The translations under genes and the position numbers were made by a program. The notes beneath the pieces were generated by a model that saw only the letters and a program-made list of their open reading frames with translations, did no database searches and was not told where the DNA came from. Below, piece by piece: positions 63,615 through 64,000 of a stretch of DNA of 64,000 nucleotides (position 1 is the stretch's first letter; each line of letters begins with the position of its first letter). Source of the DNA: Monomorium pharaonis (taxonomy: Eukaryota; Arthropoda; Insecta; Hymenoptera; Formicidae); the NCBI RefSeq assembly GCF_013373865.1, contig NC_050475.1, forward strand, positions 1,069,001 to 1,133,000. The letters are read 5' to 3'.

Positions 63615-63932
63615 ATGAAAAAGGCCGCAGTGGCCACTCTCAGGTTCCTCTCTGTTGGTAGCAATGGATTTGGTATCACGTACAGTGATGCCAATGTAAC
63701 AGTTTTCCCGCCAGATCTAGCATTTTTCAAAGCTCATGTAGACAATGGGTGCATCCAGGAGCGCAACCGTTCACTGAGCGGCTCAGTAGCAATTAAAGGA
63801 GTACCATCACTCCTTGAGAGTAGATTTCTCCTGGCTAAATGGGACCTACCTTGTGTTGCTCCTGGTCAAATCTTCTGGCTGTTATATCAGTTAGAGAATA
63901 AGACAATTTTTTTCACTATCACACAAAGCTGA
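63615..63932 (+). CDS. Unrecognised 105-codon frame
   Basis: ATG at 63615, stop at 63930-63932. Composition is protein-like (KGVPSLLESRFLLAKWDLP) with no repeats, but I recognise no domain, and it begins just after a MITE near the window edge. It could be an exon, a fragment of a mobile element, or chance. Confidence 0.2.
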   Translation: MKKAAVATLRFLSVGSNGFGITYSDANVTVFPPDLAFFKAHVDNGCIQERNRSLSGSVAIKGVPSLLESRFLLAKWDLPCVAPGQIFWLLYQLENKTIFFTITQS

Positions 63933-64000
63933 ATGACAGCGCCAGCAGAAATTTATCCAATAAAAAAATGTTAACATAAAAAATTAATAGTCATACTAAA

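Overview
This is eukaryotic, insect nuclear DNA, probably a hymenopteran and possibly an ant. It is AT-rich, its genes are split into short exons with clear GT/AG introns, its core promoters carry TATA and TCAGT-type initiators, and it holds an R1-clade LINE, many short palindromic elements (MITEs) and long dinucleotide tracts. The species call is an inference; nothing here names it.

Two large multi-exon genes dominate. On the + strand (7810-18384, 16 coding exons, about 911 aa when spliced) is a membrane-anchored lipid-transfer protein with one transmembrane helix, an SMP domain, a C2 domain and a C-terminal C1 zinc domain. This resembles the TMEM24/C2CD2L and PDZD8 group of endoplasmic-reticulum contact-site proteins. 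A TATA-like box and a phase-compatible 12-codon exon inside its first intron suggest a second promoter making a form without the membrane anchor. On the - strand (62548-56417, 8 coding exons, about 1625 aa) is a PRDM-family nuclear protein with a PR/SET domain, about six C2H2 fingers and a long low-complexity tail.

Between them, 25.3-31.2 kb is a 5.4-kb R1-clade non-LTR retrotransposon (- strand, ORF2 frameshifted, poly(A) tail retained) that landed inside a fold-back array of short inverted repeats. A single-exon His/Ser-rich gene with its own TATA/initiator promoter lies at 37.8-38.9 kb (- strand). Three tiny secreted Ala/Pro/Tyr-rich cuticular-type genes lie at 43.4-44.7 (-), 49.7-50.3 (-) and 53.2-53.8 kb (+). 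Each splits its signal peptide after a very short first coding exon.

The rest is AT-rich spacer. It holds a 92-bp-arm hairpin (1.1 kb), two Helitron-like 3' ends (2.1 and 3.1 kb), at least ten terminal-inverted-repeat elements, two GC-rich islands at 32-33 kb that look regulatory, and many microsatellites. Exon boundaries were set by hand from reading-frame phase and splice sites; they are internally consistent but have no transcript support here.
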